This document shows positions 37,226 to 46,879 of a stretch of 64,000 bases of DNA, piece after piece. The position numbers were made by a program, and so were the translations under genes. The notes under the pieces are model-generated. The model worked only from the letters and a program-made list of their open reading frames with translations. It did not search any database and had not been told where the DNA came from. Position 1 is the first letter of the stretch, and every line of letters starts with the position of its first letter. The stretch is from Actinomyces procaprae (GTDB lineage: Bacteria; Actinomycetota; Actinomycetes; Actinomycetales; Actinomycetaceae), in assembly GCF_004798665.1 (NCBI RefSeq), contig NZ_CP039292.1, positions 1,054,001 through 1,118,000 of the forward strand, read 5' to 3'.

Positions 37226-37350
37226 CGCCTGTTCCTCGTTCCCCGGGCTGCCGGCGGCCGCGCGGCCGGGTGCCGGTTAAGGAGCCCGAATTCATGTCGG
37301 TGGCCCGTGGTGGCCTTGTCTCGTCAAGACTACGGCCGATCGCTCGAGCG

Positions 37351-37368
37351 TTCAAACATGTGTTCGAA
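37351..37368. promoter_or_regulatory. SOS box between lexA and the LysM gene
   Basis: TTCAAACATGTGTTCGAA differs from the palindromic actinobacterial LexA site TCGAACATGTGTTCGA by one base in the core. It lies 126 bp before lexA and 79 bp before the LysM gene and may serve lexA. Confidence 0.8.
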
Positions 37369-37406
37369 ATTGCTCTGGACGTGTCGGCCGTGAACCGGTA
37401 ATCTAT

Positions 37407-37435
37407 CGAACAGACGTTCGTCGAACGTGTGTTCT
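37407..37435. promoter_or_regulatory. Tandem SOS boxes before the LysM gene
   Basis: CGAACAGACGTTCG at 37407-37420 is a perfect CGAAC-N4-GTTCG site; CGAACGTGTGTTCT at 37422-37435 has one mismatch. They end 11 bp before the LysM start codon, so LexA would block its transcription tightly. Confidence 0.85.
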
Positions 37436-37446
37436 AGGAGGGTTTC

Positions 37447-38175
37447 ATGAGCGCTCTTGCTGCCCCGCTTCCGCCTCGGCTTCGGCTGGTCTCCACCGAG
37501 GATGAGCGGTCCCCCAGGCTTTCCGCCGTCACAGGTGCTCCCGGCGCTGAGCTTGCCATCGCCGAGGAGCGCTCCGTGCGGGCGCAGGCTCCGCGGAGGC
37601 CGCGGCTGCGCGTCGTGCCCGGCGGTGCCGCCGCGTCGGTGGTGCCCATGCCTTTGGGGCCGGCGCGCCGTCCCGTCGCACCTAGGCGCATGCGGCCGGT
37701 AGGCCTCCGTGCAGGTTCGGGCAGTGCTGCGCGGGCGGCCCTTGCTGCGCAGGACGCCGACCGCGTTCTAGAGGCGACTCCCTTGGAGAGGCTCGCGCCG
37801 ACGCATCCGTCCATACGCGCCCGCCGACGGCGGCTGGGCGAGGTGACGGCAACCGCGCGCGCCGTCGAGGCGCCCACGCGGCAGCCCAGCCCAATGTCGG
37901 TCCTGCCGCGCAACGTGCGTCGGCTCCTCGCGGTTGGGGTCCTCGCCCTCGCGGTGGTGCTCGTGGCGGCGGGTGGCATTGTCGCGTCCGGATTTAGGGC
38001 GGCACCCGTAGAGACGACCACCGCCACCGTGCGCTCCGGGCAGTCGTTGTGGGACATCGCCGTGGCCGCCGACGCCGGTGACGTCAACGAGGTCATGGCG
38101 CAGATCGTCGACCTGAACGGGCTGACGAGCTCGACGCTTCAGGCTGGTCAGACGCTGATCGTCCCGGCGGGCTGA
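37447..38175 (+). CDS. LysM-domain membrane protein, probable SOS cell-division inhibitor
   Basis: 242 residues: a basic, Arg/Pro-rich cytoplasmic region of about 155 residues, one membrane helix (LLAVGVLALAVVLVAAGGIV) and a C-terminal LysM domain (SGQSLWDIAVAADAGDVNEV to LQAGQTLIVPAG) that binds peptidoglycan outside. Genes divergent from lexA with this layout are Rv2719c/ChiZ in mycobacteria and divS in corynebacteria, which stop septation during DNA damage. GGAGGG precedes ATG 37447, and two SOS boxes cover its promoter. Function is by context; no hydrolase domain is visible. Confidence 0.82.
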   Translation: MSALAAPLPPRLRLVSTEDERSPRLSAVTGAPGAELAIAEERSVRAQAPRRPRLRVVPGGAAASVVPMPLGPARRPVAPRRMRPVGLRAGSGSAARAALAAQDADRVLEATPLERLAPTHPSIRARRRRLGEVTATARAVEAPTRQPSPMSVLPRNVRRLLAVGVLALAVVLVAAGGIVASGFRAAPVETTTATVRSGQSLWDIAVAADAGDVNEVMAQIVDLNGLTSSTLQAGQTLIVPAG

Positions 38176-38271
38176 TCTGCTCGTTACTGCCCGCCGAGCG
38201 CTTGCGGTCATTGCTGAGGACGCATAATCTCCGAACCATACACATGGTGAGGCGAACCGGAGGTGGTCGGC

Positions 38272-38760
38272 GTGCGCTGTCCTTTCTGCCAGCACAGCGG
38301 GTCGCGCGTAGTCGACTCCCGTACCTCTGACGACGGCGCCTCGATCCGGCGTCGCCGCCAGTGCACCAATTGCGGACGCCGGTTCACCACGATCGAGGCG
38401 GCCAGCCTGTCGGTCCGCAAGCGTTCCGGCGCCACCGAGCCCTTCTCGCGTGAGAAGGTCATTCGCGGTGTGAGTCGTGCCTGCCAGGGGCGCCCGGTCA
38501 CTGACGACCAACTCGCCCTGCTCGCTCATAAGGTCGAGGAGACGATTCGTGGTTGCGGGCACGCGATTGTTGACTCCCATGAGGTGGGCCTGGCAATACT
38601 TGAGCCCCTGCGTGAGCTTGATGAGGTCGCCTACCTGCGCTTCGCCTCGGTGTACTCGGACTTCAATTCGCTCGAGGACTTCGAGGCCGCCATCGCCGAA
38701 CTCCGTGCCCTACGCGACGAAGCGGCAGATGCCGCCGCAGCCGCGGCCTCAAAGCGCTGA
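38272..38760 (+). CDS. nrdR: Transcriptional repressor NrdR
   Basis: 162 residues from GTG 38272, 8 nt after GGAGG; an in-frame GTG 9 bp earlier overlaps that site. The zinc ribbon [17 protein letters not shown] with CTNCGRRF and the ATP-cone domain ([20 protein letters not shown]) define NrdR, which represses ribonucleotide reductase genes according to dATP/ATP level. It follows the SOS-controlled LysM gene on the same strand. Confidence 0.95.
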   Translation: MRCPFCQHSGSRVVDSRTSDDGASIRRRRQCTNCGRRFTTIEAASLSVRKRSGATEPFSREKVIRGVSRACQGRPVTDDQLALLAHKVEETIRGCGHAIVDSHEVGLAILEPLRELDEVAYLRFASVYSDFNSLEDFEAAIAELRALRDEAADAAAAAASKR

Positions 38761-38921
38761 GGCGGCGCAAAGCGGGTTCTCGTTGATACGGCGTTCTCGT
38801 TGATACGGCGGGGGCGGGCGATCGGGGGCCCTGCCCGGGCGGGGCGGCTCGGATGCCTCCGACAAACGGGTCGTGCTCACCGCGGTTGCGGCGGCCCCGC
38901 CGTCGGTGGGCGGTCCGATCC

Positions 38922-40061
38922 TCACCTGGCGTCAATGGTGCGCACCAGGCTTTCCACCAACCCGGGCCAAGTCCATTCTGCCTCCATGAGGGAGCGTCCG
39001 GCCGAACCCATGCGGGCGCGCAGCTCGGGATCTGAGAGCTGGTGGACGAGGGTGGCGACCAGCTCGTCCTCGTTGCGGCCGTCAACGACATTCCCGGTCA
39101 CGTCCTCGATGACTGTCTCGGGAGCGCCGCCGCTCGTGCCGGCGACCACCGGAAGACCCGCGGCAGAGGCCTCGAGGAAGACGATTCCGAGCCCCTCGAC
39201 GTCGAGCCCGCCCCCACGGGTACGGCAGGGCATGGCGAATACGTCGCCCATCGCCACGTGGCCGGGCAGCTCCTCGTATGGCACCTTGCCGGTCAGGATG
39301 ATCGACTCCCGGACGGGTGAGGAACGGCGCAGCTGTGCAAGCTTCTTCGCGTATGGTCCCCAGCCGACGATGACGAGGCGCGCGCCTGGAACGTGCTCGA
39401 CCACCCGCGGCCAGGCGGTGATCAACGTGTCCTGCCCCTTGCGGGCCACGAGTCTGGACACGCACACGACCGTGGGTGCCTCGCCCAGCCGGTACCGGGA
39501 GCGCAGCGCGGTGCGCGCCTCGGGGTCCGGGTGGAAGCGGTCGACGTCGATGCCGCTGGGCAGGCGCAGGACCTCCTTCCCGGGTGGCATGTGGGGGCGC
39601 AGCTCGCCGAGCGTGTAGTCGGAGATGTAGGTGACGACGTCGGCGTCGCGGAAGATTCGGTGCAATGCCTGGCGGGCTCCGAGCACCATGCCCCAGCCGA
39701 CCTCGTGCCCGTGGGTGGTGGCGATGACGCGGGTGGCGCCGGCCTCCTTGGCGGCGCGGCCCAGCAGGCCGAGTGGGGCGGCCGCTCCGAACCAGACGGT
39801 CTCGATGCCGTGCTCACGGATGAGCTGCTGCATGCGCCGACGCACGTCCGGGGTAGGTAGAAGGACGCGGGTGGGCATGCGTACGACGCCGAAGCCGGCG
39901 TTGCGGTCGAAGGCTGCGGCGCCGTCGGGCCCCTCGGGGGGTGTTGAGGCCAGCACGGTCAGGTCCGCGGCGGGAAGGCGCCGGGTGTAGTCGTCCAAGT
40001 AGGACTGAATGCCGCCGACCACGGGCGGGAAGTCGTTGGTGACGAGCAGGGTCCTACGCAT
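38922..40061 (-). CDS. pimB: GT4 mannosyltransferase, PimB type
   Basis: 379 residues, GT-B fold. The N-terminus LLVTNDFPPVVGGIQSYLDD matches GDP-mannose-dependent phosphatidylinositol-mannoside mannosyltransferases of actinobacteria. The donor site is EGLGIVFLEASAAGLPVVAG (E-x7-E). It would add the second mannose to phosphatidyl-inositol mannoside, or mannose to a related glycolipid. Membrane-associated from the cytoplasmic side. Next to no other lipid-glycan gene, so the acceptor is not settled by context. Confidence 0.85.
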   Translation of the reverse strand: MRRTLLVTNDFPPVVGGIQSYLDDYTRRLPAADLTVLASTPPEGPDGAAAFDRNAGFGVVRMPTRVLLPTPDVRRRMQQLIREHGIETVWFGAAAPLGLLGRAAKEAGATRVIATTHGHEVGWGMVLGARQALHRIFRDADVVTYISDYTLGELRPHMPPGKEVLRLPSGIDVDRFHPDPEARTALRSRYRLGEAPTVVCVSRLVARKGQDTLITAWPRVVEHVPGARLVIVGWGPYAKKLAQLRRSSPVRESIILTGKVPYEELPGHVAMGDVFAMPCRTRGGGLDVEGLGIVFLEASAAGLPVVAGTSGGAPETVIEDVTGNVVDGRNEDELVATLVHQLSDPELRARMGSAGRSLMEAEWTWPGLVESLVRTIDAR

Positions 40062-40109
40062 GGGGAGAGTGTACGGGGGCAGGGGGCGGGCCCGGCGCAG
40101 GCGGCATGC

Positions 40110-40175
40110 AACTTCTACCGATCTCGGTACGTAAGTTCTACCGATCTCGGTACGTAACTTCTACCGATCTCGGCG
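40110..40175. repeat. 23-bp tandem repeat array, 3 units (array d)
   Basis: Cores CTACCGATCTCGG begin at 40115, 40138 and 40161, exact 23-bp period with TACGTAA linkers. Unlike the other arrays it lies between two genes on the same strand, downstream of the iclR-type gene and upstream of pimB. Confidence 0.9.
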
Positions 40176-40202
40176 AGGAGGGGGGAGGGGTGGGGAGGGG
40201 CG

Positions 40203-40943
40203 TCAGCCCTCGTCGTTGTTGCGCAGGACCTCGGACAGGCGGCGGGCCGCTGCGGCAACAACGGGGCCGTGCACGCGCCCGGGCTGGCGGCCCATGCGCT
40301 CAATGGGGCCGGAGATGGACACCGCCGCAATGACCTTGCCGCTGGCGCCCCGCACCGGCGCCGACACGCTGGCAACGCCCGGCTCGCGCTCGCCGACGGA
40401 CTGGGCCCAACCGCGTCGGCGGACGGCGGAGAGCATGGTGGCGTTGAAGCGCGCACCCACCAGGCCCCGGTGCAGGCGGTCCGGCTCCTCCCAGGCAAGC
40501 AGTACCTGTGCGCCGGAGCCTCCCTGCATGGACATGGTGGCGCCAACCGGGATGGAGTCGCGCAGACCGATCGGGCGCTCGGCGTTGGCGACGCACACCC
40601 GTACGTCACCCTGGCGGCGGTACAGCTGGGCGGACTCGTGGGTCTTGTCACGCAGTGCGGCGAGCACCGGCCCGGCCGCGGCCAGTAGGTGGTCCTCGCC
40701 GGCGGCGGAGGCGAGCTCACTCAGGCGCGGCCCCAGGATGAAGCGCCCCTGTGCGTCGCGGGCGAGCAGGCGGTGGAACTCGAGTGCCACGGCGATGCGG
40801 TGCGCCGTCGGGCGGGCCAGGTGAGTGGCGGTGACCAGCTGCGCCAGTGTGGCCGGGCCGGCCTCCAGGGCGCTCATGACCAGAGCGGCCTTGTCGATGA
40901 CGCCAACGCCGCTCCCGTTTTCAATGTCACCCAGCATGTCCAT
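40203..40943 (-). CDS. IclR-family regulator of leuCD (LtbR-like)
   Basis: 246 residues. The N-terminal winged helix ([22 protein letters not shown]) and IclR effector domain ([40 protein letters not shown]) are clear. It diverges from leuC with 141 bp between, as LtbR does in corynebacteria and streptomycetes, where it represses leuCD and tryptophan genes. ATG 40943 or the in-frame ATG 40937 is the start; no clear ribosome site. The frame stays open into leuC antisense, which is rejected as coding. Confidence 0.88.
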   Translation of the reverse strand: MDMLGDIENGSGVGVIDKAALVMSALEAGPATLAQLVTATHLARPTAHRIAVALEFHRLLARDAQGRFILGPRLSELASAAGEDHLLAAAGPVLAALRDKTHESAQLYRRQGDVRVCVANAERPIGLRDSIPVGATMSMQGGSGAQVLLAWEEPDRLHRGLVGARFNATMLSAVRRRGWAQSVGEREPGVASVSAPVRGASGKVIAAVSISGPIERMGRQPGRVHGPVVAAAARRLSEVLRNNDEG

Positions 40944-41084
40944 AATCTGATACTGCCATTCCGAGTGCTGAGACTTCAAGTAGCGTGCAGTCAGAAAACG
41001 GCCCGGGATTTGCCGGTTCCGCACACTTCGGGCGGGCAAGCGGGCACAACGTCCCAGGAAACGCCTCAGGAAGGAAGTGCAACG

Positions 41085-42503
41085 ATGGGAATGACGCTGG
41101 CGCAGAAGGTGTGGCGCGACCACGTCGTCGCCCCCGGCACCGACGGAGCCCCGGACCTGCTCTACATCGACCTGCACCTTGTTCATGAGGTCACCAGCCC
41201 CCAGGCCTTCGAGGGGCTGCGCCTGGCCGGACGCAAGGTACGTCGTCCCGACCTCACCCTGGCCACCGAGGACCACAACACCCCTACCCTCGACATCGAC
41301 CTGCCCATCGCCGATGTCACCTCTCGCGCTCAGATCGATACCCTGCGCGCCAACTGCGCCGAGTTCGGGGTGCGCCTGCACTCCCTCGGCGACGCCGACC
41401 AGGGCATCGTCCACGCCGTCGGCCCCCAGCTCGGGCTCACCCAGCCTGGTATGACGGTGGTCTGCGGTGACTCCCACACCTCCACCCACGGTGCCTTCGG
41501 TGCCCTCGCCTTCGGCATCGGCACCAGCCAGGTGGAGCACGTGCTGGCCACCCAGACCCTCCCGGTCGCGCCCTTCAAGACCATGAGTGTGCTGATCGAC
41601 GGCGACCTGCCCGCAGGCAGCGGCGCCAAGGACATCATCCTGGCCATCATCGCCAAGATCGGCACCAATGGCGCCCAGGGGCACGTCATCGAGTACCGCG
41701 GCCGCGCCATCGAGCAGCTGTCGATGGAGGCCCGCATGACGATCTGCAACATGAGCATCGAGGCCGGTGCCCGCGCAGGCATGATCGCCCCCGACGAGAC
41801 GACCTTCGCCTACCTCAAGGGCCGCCCGCACGCCCCGGAGGGGGGAGGACTGGGATGCCGCCGTCGCCTACTGGCGCTCGCTGCGCACCGACGACGACGC
41901 CGTCTTCGACACCGAGGTGGTTCTGAAGGGCAGCGACATCGAGCCCTTCGTCACCTGGGGCACCAACCCCGGTCAGGGCCTGCCCATCTCCGCCACGGTC
42001 CCCGACCCCGAGGACATTGCCGATGAGACGCTGCGCCGCGCAGCCGAGCGGGCCCTGGAGTACATGGACCTGGCTCCCGGCACGCCGCTGCGCGACATCA
42101 AGGTGAACACCGTCTTCCTCGGCTCGTGCACCAACGGCCGCATCGAGGACCTGCGTGCGGCCGCCGAGGTCATCAGGGGCCGCACCAAGGCGCCCGGCCT
42201 GCGCATGCTCGTGGTGCCCGCATCCGCGCGCATCCGCCTGCAGGCGGAGGCCGAGGGGCTGGACCGGGGTGTTCAAGGACTTCGGCGCCGAGTGGCGCAA
42301 CGCCGGCTGCTCCATGTGCCTGGGCATGAACCCCGACCAGCTGGGCTCCCGGCGAGCGCGCCGCCTCCACCTCCAACCGCAACTTCGAGGGGCGGCAGGG
42401 CAAGGGCGGACGCACTCACCTGGTCTCGCCCGTCGTCGCCGCAGCCACGGCGGTGCGCGGCACGCTGTCCACCCCCGCGGACCTGCCGGCGACTGCCGCC
42501 TGA
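41085..42503 (+). pseudogene. leuC: 3-isopropylmalate dehydratase large subunit, three frameshifts
   Basis: Aconitase-family 4Fe-4S enzyme of leucine synthesis (2- to 3-isopropylmalate) with LeuD. It reads well from ATG 41085 (GGAAG upstream), with FeS cysteines in [12 protein letters not shown] and [15 protein letters not shown]. Three single-base G insertions break it: a G6 run at 41840-41845 (G5 expected), G4 at 42266-42269 (G3 expected) and GGG at 42343-42345 (GG expected). Removing them restores 471 residues, the family length, with no missense break. This could be true decay or sequencing error. Confidence 0.9.
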
Positions 42504-42539
42504 GCCGCACCGCCGAGAGCCTCGAGAAGGAAGCACGCC

Positions 42540-43224
42540 ATGGAGAAGTTCATCCGCCACACCGGAATCGGCGCCCCCCTGCGCCGCAGCGCCGTCGACA
42601 CCGACCAGATCATCCCCGCCGTCTACCTCAAGCGCATCACCCGCACCGGCTTCGAGGACGCCCTGTTCGCCTCCTGGCGGGCGAATGAGGCCGACTTCAT
42701 CCTCAACCAGGACGCCTACAAGCACGCCAGCGTGCTGGTGGCCGGCCCCGACTTCGGCACCGGCTTCCTCCCGCGAGCACGCGGTGTGGGCGCTGAAGGA
42801 CTACGGCTTCAAGGTGGTGCTCGCCCCCCGCTTCGCCGACATCTTCCGCGGCAACGCCGGCAAGCAGGGGCTGGTGGCCGGAGTCATCAGCCAGGAGGAC
42901 GCCGAGCAGCTGTGGAAGATCCTGGAGGCCGAGCCCGGCACCGAGATCACCGTGGACCTGGAGCAGCGCACGGTCGAGGCGGGCTCCTTCCGCACCGTCT
43001 TCCAGATCGACGACTACGTGCGCTGGACCCTCATGGAGGGGCTGGACGACATCTCCCTGACGCTCACCCAGGAGGACGCCATCCGCGCCTATGAGGACGC
43101 GCGTCTGGCCTTCAAGCCGCGCACCCTGCCCGCCCGGCATGAGCCGACCGTGGCGGTTGCGCCTGCCCGTTCCGCGGACATGCCCGTCCCGGTCGGTTAT
43201 CCCTTCCTCCGGCCGGGGGCCTGA
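42540..43224 (+). pseudogene. leuD: 3-isopropylmalate dehydratase small subunit, one frameshift
   Basis: Partner of LeuC, carrying the swivel domain. It starts [20 protein letters not shown] at ATG 42540, 36 bp after leuC. An extra T at 42765-42766 (GGCTTCCTCC instead of GGCTCCTCC) shifts the frame in the conserved G-T-G-S-S-R-E-H-A motif. Corrected, the protein has 227 residues with a short C-terminal extension. Same +1 defect type as in leuC. Confidence 0.9.
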
Positions 43225-43412
43225 GTATTCCGGCTGCGCCGTCGTACATTTCCACACCGGTGAGTTGAAGGACACGCGGCGGTTCGCTGTGAGCGGGCCG
43301 CCCGCGCCTCCGCCCGCAGCACACCCGCCTATGCTGAGAACGTCCGCGCCCGGCGCGGCGGGCGCCCGCAACTCACGGTGCCCGATCTTCACTCGAATGC
43401 TCGGAGGTACGC

Positions 43413-44735
43413 ATGGTCGACGGTCTGCTTCAGGTCGAGGGCGGGCGCCCGCTCAACGGTGAGATCACCGTCCGCGGAGCCAAGAACCTCGTCCCCAAGG
43501 CGATGGTCGCCGCACTGCTGGGTACGACGCCCTCCGTGCTGCACAACGTCCCGCTGATCCGCGACGTCGATGTGGTCTCCGGCCTGCTGTCCCTGCATGG
43601 CGTCAGCGTCGACTACGACCAGGCCGAGGGCATCCTGCGGCTGGACCCCTCCAGTGTTGAGAGCGCCCACATGGCCGACATCGACGCCCACGCCGGCTCC
43701 TCCCGCATCCCGATCCTGTTCTGCGGCCCGCTGCTGCACCGGCTCGGCGAGGCCTTCATCCCCGACCTGGGCGGCTGCCGCATCGGGGACCGTCCCATCG
43801 ACTTCCACCTGGACATCCTGCGTGGATTCGGCGCGATTGTGGACAAGCAGCCGCAGGGAATCCGGCTGACCGCGCCCGACGGGCTGCACGGCACCGTCAT
43901 CGAGCTGCCCTACCCGTCCGTCGGCGCCACCGAGCAGACCCTGCTCACGGCAGTGCGCGCCGAGGGTCTCACAGAGCTGCGCGGCGCCGCCGTCGAGCCG
44001 GAGATCATGGACCTGGTGGACGTGCTGCAGAAGATGGGTGCCGTCATCTCGGTGGACACCGACCGGACGATCCACGTTGAGGGTGTGGACGAGCTGGTCG
44101 GCTACAACCACCGTGCCCTGCCCGACCGCATCGAGACCGCGTCCTGGGCCTCGGCGGCGCTGGCCACCCATGGCGACGTGTTCGTCCACGGCGCCCACCA
44201 GAGCGACATGACCACCTTCCTGAACATCTTCCGCAAGGTCGGCGGCGCCTTCGACGTGCGCGAGGACGGTATCCGCTTCTACCACCCGGGCGGCGATCTG
44301 AAGAGCATCGTGGTGGAGACCAACGTCCACCCCGGCTTCATGACCGACTGGCAGCAGCCGCTCGTCGTCGCCCTGACCCAGGCGGAGGGCCTGTCCATCG
44401 TCCACGAGACCGTGTATGAGAACCGCTTCGGCTTCACGGGCGCCCTGCGCAAGATGGGGGCCACCATCCAGGTGTACCGCGAGTGCCTGGGCGGCACTGC
44501 CTGCCGCTTCGGGCAGCGCAACTTCTACCACTCCGCGGTCATTTCCGGACCCACCCCGCTGCACGGGGCCGACATCGTGGTGCCCGACCTGCGCGGCGGC
44601 TTCTCCCACCTGATCGCGGCGCTCGCCGCGGAGGGCACCAGCCGCGTGGAGGGCGTGAACCTCATTGACCGCGGCTACGAGCACTTCATGAGCAAGCTCA
44701 CCGCCCTGGACGCCAACGTCACCCGGCTGGCCTGA
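43413..44735 (+). CDS. murA: UDP-N-acetylglucosamine 1-carboxyvinyltransferase
   Basis: 440 residues. It moves enolpyruvate from PEP to UDP-GlcNAc, the first committed step of peptidoglycan synthesis. RGAKNLVPKAMVAALLG holds Lys24 and Asn25, and GGCRIGDRPID holds the catalytic Cys122, the residue targeted by fosfomycin (so not the natural Asp variant). GGAGG precedes ATG 43413. Followed on the same strand by plsC and gpsA. Confidence 0.95.
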   Translation: MVDGLLQVEGGRPLNGEITVRGAKNLVPKAMVAALLGTTPSVLHNVPLIRDVDVVSGLLSLHGVSVDYDQAEGILRLDPSSVESAHMADIDAHAGSSRIPILFCGPLLHRLGEAFIPDLGGCRIGDRPIDFHLDILRGFGAIVDKQPQGIRLTAPDGLHGTVIELPYPSVGATEQTLLTAVRAEGLTELRGAAVEPEIMDLVDVLQKMGAVISVDTDRTIHVEGVDELVGYNHRALPDRIETASWASAALATHGDVFVHGAHQSDMTTFLNIFRKVGGAFDVREDGIRFYHPGGDLKSIVVETNVHPGFMTDWQQPLVVALTQAEGLSIVHETVYENRFGFTGALRKMGATIQVYRECLGGTACRFGQRNFYHSAVISGPTPLHGADIVVPDLRGGFSHLIAALAAEGTSRVEGVNLIDRGYEHFMSKLTALDANVTRLA

Positions 44736-44865
44736 CGCGTCGGCGCCGATTCGCCGGGCCGCGGCATGAGCGCGGACGGCCGCGTGCGGGTACCCCGTGG
44801 AGGCATCGCACGGGCGTGCGCTCATCGACTCAACGGGGGCGGCCGCTTGTGGGTAGAGTGCCGAT

Positions 44866-45726
44866 GTGCCCAACACACGACGTATGACCCCCTTCTACCG
44901 GCTCGCTGCCCGGGGGGCGATCATCCCCTTCCTCAAGGCGGTCTCCAAGCAGCACGTGACCGGGGTGGAGAACATCCCGCGGGAGGGCGGGTTCATCGCG
45001 GTGGCCAACCACCTGTCGAATCTCGACCCGCTGACGGCCATGCGCGCGCTGGTGGATGAGGACGTGCCCATCTACTCGCTGGCCAAGTCGCAGCTGTTCG
45101 AGATCCCCGTCCTCGGGCACGTGTTCAGTGCCGGCGGCCAGATTCCCGTGTACCGGGATTCGGCGAACGCCGGCAACTCCCTGGCGGAGGCGGAGCGGCG
45201 TCTACTCGCCGGCGATCCGATCATGATCTTCCCCGAGGGCACTCTCTCGCGCGATCCGCTGCAGTGGCCCATGACCGGTAAGACCGGCGCCGCTCGCCTG
45301 GCCATGCGTACCGGCGCCCGCCTACTGCCGATGGGACAGTGGGGGGCGCAGGGGATACTCGGCGCATACGGCAGTGGCTTCCACCCATTCCCCCGCAAGG
45401 ACGTTGACATCCTCATCGGTGAGCCCTTCGACCTGGAGGAATTCGGCTCGGACACCTCCGATCATGACGCCGTGCGTGCCGCCACCGCCGAGATCATGCG
45501 GCGCATCACCGAGCTGGTTGAGCAGCTGCGCGGCGAGAAGGCCCCCCGCCCCTTCGACATGAAGTACGACGGCGATCCGGGCAAGGGCAATATCGGGGTG
45601 CGTCGGCCCGACCCACCGGCGTCGTCGGACCACGAGCAGCCCTCCGGGCCGGGCGCGCCGTCCGGCAACCCGGGTGACGACGACGGCGACGACGAGCCCG
45701 AAACTGCTCCGGAGCAGCAGTCATGA
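44866..45726 (+). CDS. plsC: 1-acyl-sn-glycerol-3-phosphate acyltransferase
   Basis: 286 residues from GTG 44866. The HX4D-type motif appears as NHLSNLD and the acyl-acceptor motif as FPEGTLSRD, both typical of PlsC, which acylates lysophosphatidate to phosphatidate at the membrane. The C-terminal 70 residues are acidic, Pro/Asp-rich and likely disordered. It overlaps gpsA by 4 bp (ATGA), forming a phospholipid pair, since GpsA supplies glycerol 3-phosphate. Confidence 0.93.
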   Translation: MPNTRRMTPFYRLAARGAIIPFLKAVSKQHVTGVENIPREGGFIAVANHLSNLDPLTAMRALVDEDVPIYSLAKSQLFEIPVLGHVFSAGGQIPVYRDSANAGNSLAEAERRLLAGDPIMIFPEGTLSRDPLQWPMTGKTGAARLAMRTGARLLPMGQWGAQGILGAYGSGFHPFPRKDVDILIGEPFDLEEFGSDTSDHDAVRAATAEIMRRITELVEQLRGEKAPRPFDMKYDGDPGKGNIGVRRPDPPASSDHEQPSGPGAPSGNPGDDDGDDEPETAPEQQS

Positions 45727-46754
45727 GCCCGGAAGTCGGCAACAAGGCCGCCGTCCTCGGCGCCGGTGCCTGGGGCACCACCTTCGCCCGCCTGCTCGTC
45801 CAGGCCGGCACCCCCACCGTCATCTGGGCGCGCCGCCCGGAGATCGCCGCCGAGATCAACACCGGGACCAACAACCGCTACCTGCCCGGCATCACCCTGC
45901 CCGAGGCCGTCACCGCCACCACGGACATCCGGGAGGCCGTCGTCGGAGCCGGACTCGTCGTCGTGGTGGTGCCCTCCCAGACCGCCCGCAGTGTGCTCGC
46001 CCCGCTGCGCGGCGCCCTGGACGATGACGCCATCGTCGTCTCCCTGATGAAGGGGGTGGAGGTCGGTACGGGCTTGCGCATGAGCCAGGTCATCGCCGAG
46101 GTGCTCGACCTGCCCGCCCGGCGCATCGCCGTGGTCTCGGGCCCGAACCTGGCCGATGAGATCGCGGCCGACCAGCCCACCGCCACGGTCGTGGCGGCGC
46201 AGGATGAGGCCGTGGCGGCCCGCGTGGCGGCGGCCTGCGCGACCGTCACCTTCCGGCCCTACACCAACACCGACGTGCTCGGTGTGGAGCTGTGTGGCGC
46301 GGTCAAGAACGTGATCGCCCTGGCGGTCGGCATCACCTCCGGGCGCGGCTTCGGCGACAACTCCAAGGCCACTGTCATCACGCGCGGGCTGGTGGAGATC
46401 ACGCGGCTGGGGCTGGCGCTCGGGGCGAACCCCGAGACCTTTGCCGGGCTGGCCGGCATGGGCGACTTGGTGGCCACCTGCTCGTCGCCGCTGTCGCGCA
46501 ACCAGACCTTCGGACGGCGCCTGGGTGAGGGCATGAGCGTGGAGGAGGCGGCCGCGGCCTCGCGTGGTGTAGCCGAGGGCGCCAAGTCCGCGCGCGCCGT
46601 GCTCGACCTGGCCGCCGCGCACGGGGTGGACATGCCCATCACCGCGGGGGTGGTCGCCGTCGTCGAGGGGACCGCCACCGTGGAGGAGTTTAACGACGCC
46701 CTGCTGTCCCGCCCCCGCAAGGCGGAGGGCGTCAACGCGGCACCGCTGGCCTGA
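45723..46754 (+). CDS. gpsA: Glycerol-3-phosphate dehydrogenase [NAD(P)+]
   Basis: 343 residues. NAD(P) motif AVLGAGAWGTTFARLLV, then SLMKGVEVGT, VSGPNLADEI and the catalytic Lys in CGAVKNVIALAVG. It makes glycerol 3-phosphate from DHAP for phospholipids. It overlaps plsC by 4 bp, so the two are coupled. The next gene, ddl, is separated by array e and a minus-strand lipoprotein gene, whereas gpsA and ddl are adjacent in many actinobacteria. Confidence 0.96.
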   Translation: MSPEVGNKAAVLGAGAWGTTFARLLVQAGTPTVIWARRPEIAAEINTGTNNRYLPGITLPEAVTATTDIREAVVGAGLVVVVVPSQTARSVLAPLRGALDDDAIVVSLMKGVEVGTGLRMSQVIAEVLDLPARRIAVVSGPNLADEIAADQPTATVVAAQDEAVAARVAAACATVTFRPYTNTDVLGVELCGAVKNVIALAVGITSGRGFGDNSKATVITRGLVEITRLGLALGANPETFAGLAGMGDLVATCSSPLSRNQTFGRRLGEGMSVEEAAAASRGVAEGAKSARAVLDLAAAHGVDMPITAGVVAVVEGTATVEEFNDALLSRPRKAEGVNAAPLA

Positions 46755-46767
46755 GCCGCCCCTCTCG

Positions 46768-46849
46768 CCGAGGTCGGTAGATCTTACGTACCGAGGTCGG
46801 TAGATCTTACGTACCGAGGTCGGTAGATGTTACGTACCGAGGTCGGTTG
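46768..46849. repeat. 23-bp tandem repeat array, 4 units (array e)
   Basis: Reverse-orientation cores CCGAGGTCGGTAG begin at 46768, 46791, 46814 and 46837, exact 23-bp period, with ATCTTACGTA linkers. It lies between convergent gpsA and the lipoprotein gene, starting 14 bp after the gpsA stop. Confidence 0.9.
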
Positions 46850-46879
46850 TTATGGCGCGTCCGGGGATAGGAGCCGTCG

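Noticed and set aside
41000..41084. Leucine T-box or leader attenuator before leuC
   Set aside because: No run of Leu codons with a ribosome site and no T-box core was found in the 141-bp gap.
40944..41831. N-terminal extension of the IclR regulator
   Set aside because: The frame is open through the leuC antisense strand, but the helix-turn-helix domain starts near 40943 and the extension overlaps leuC.
41840..42345. Programmed frameshifting in leuC
   Set aside because: Three separate +1 changes plus one in leuD, without slippery motifs or precedent in this enzyme, are better explained by mutation or sequence error.
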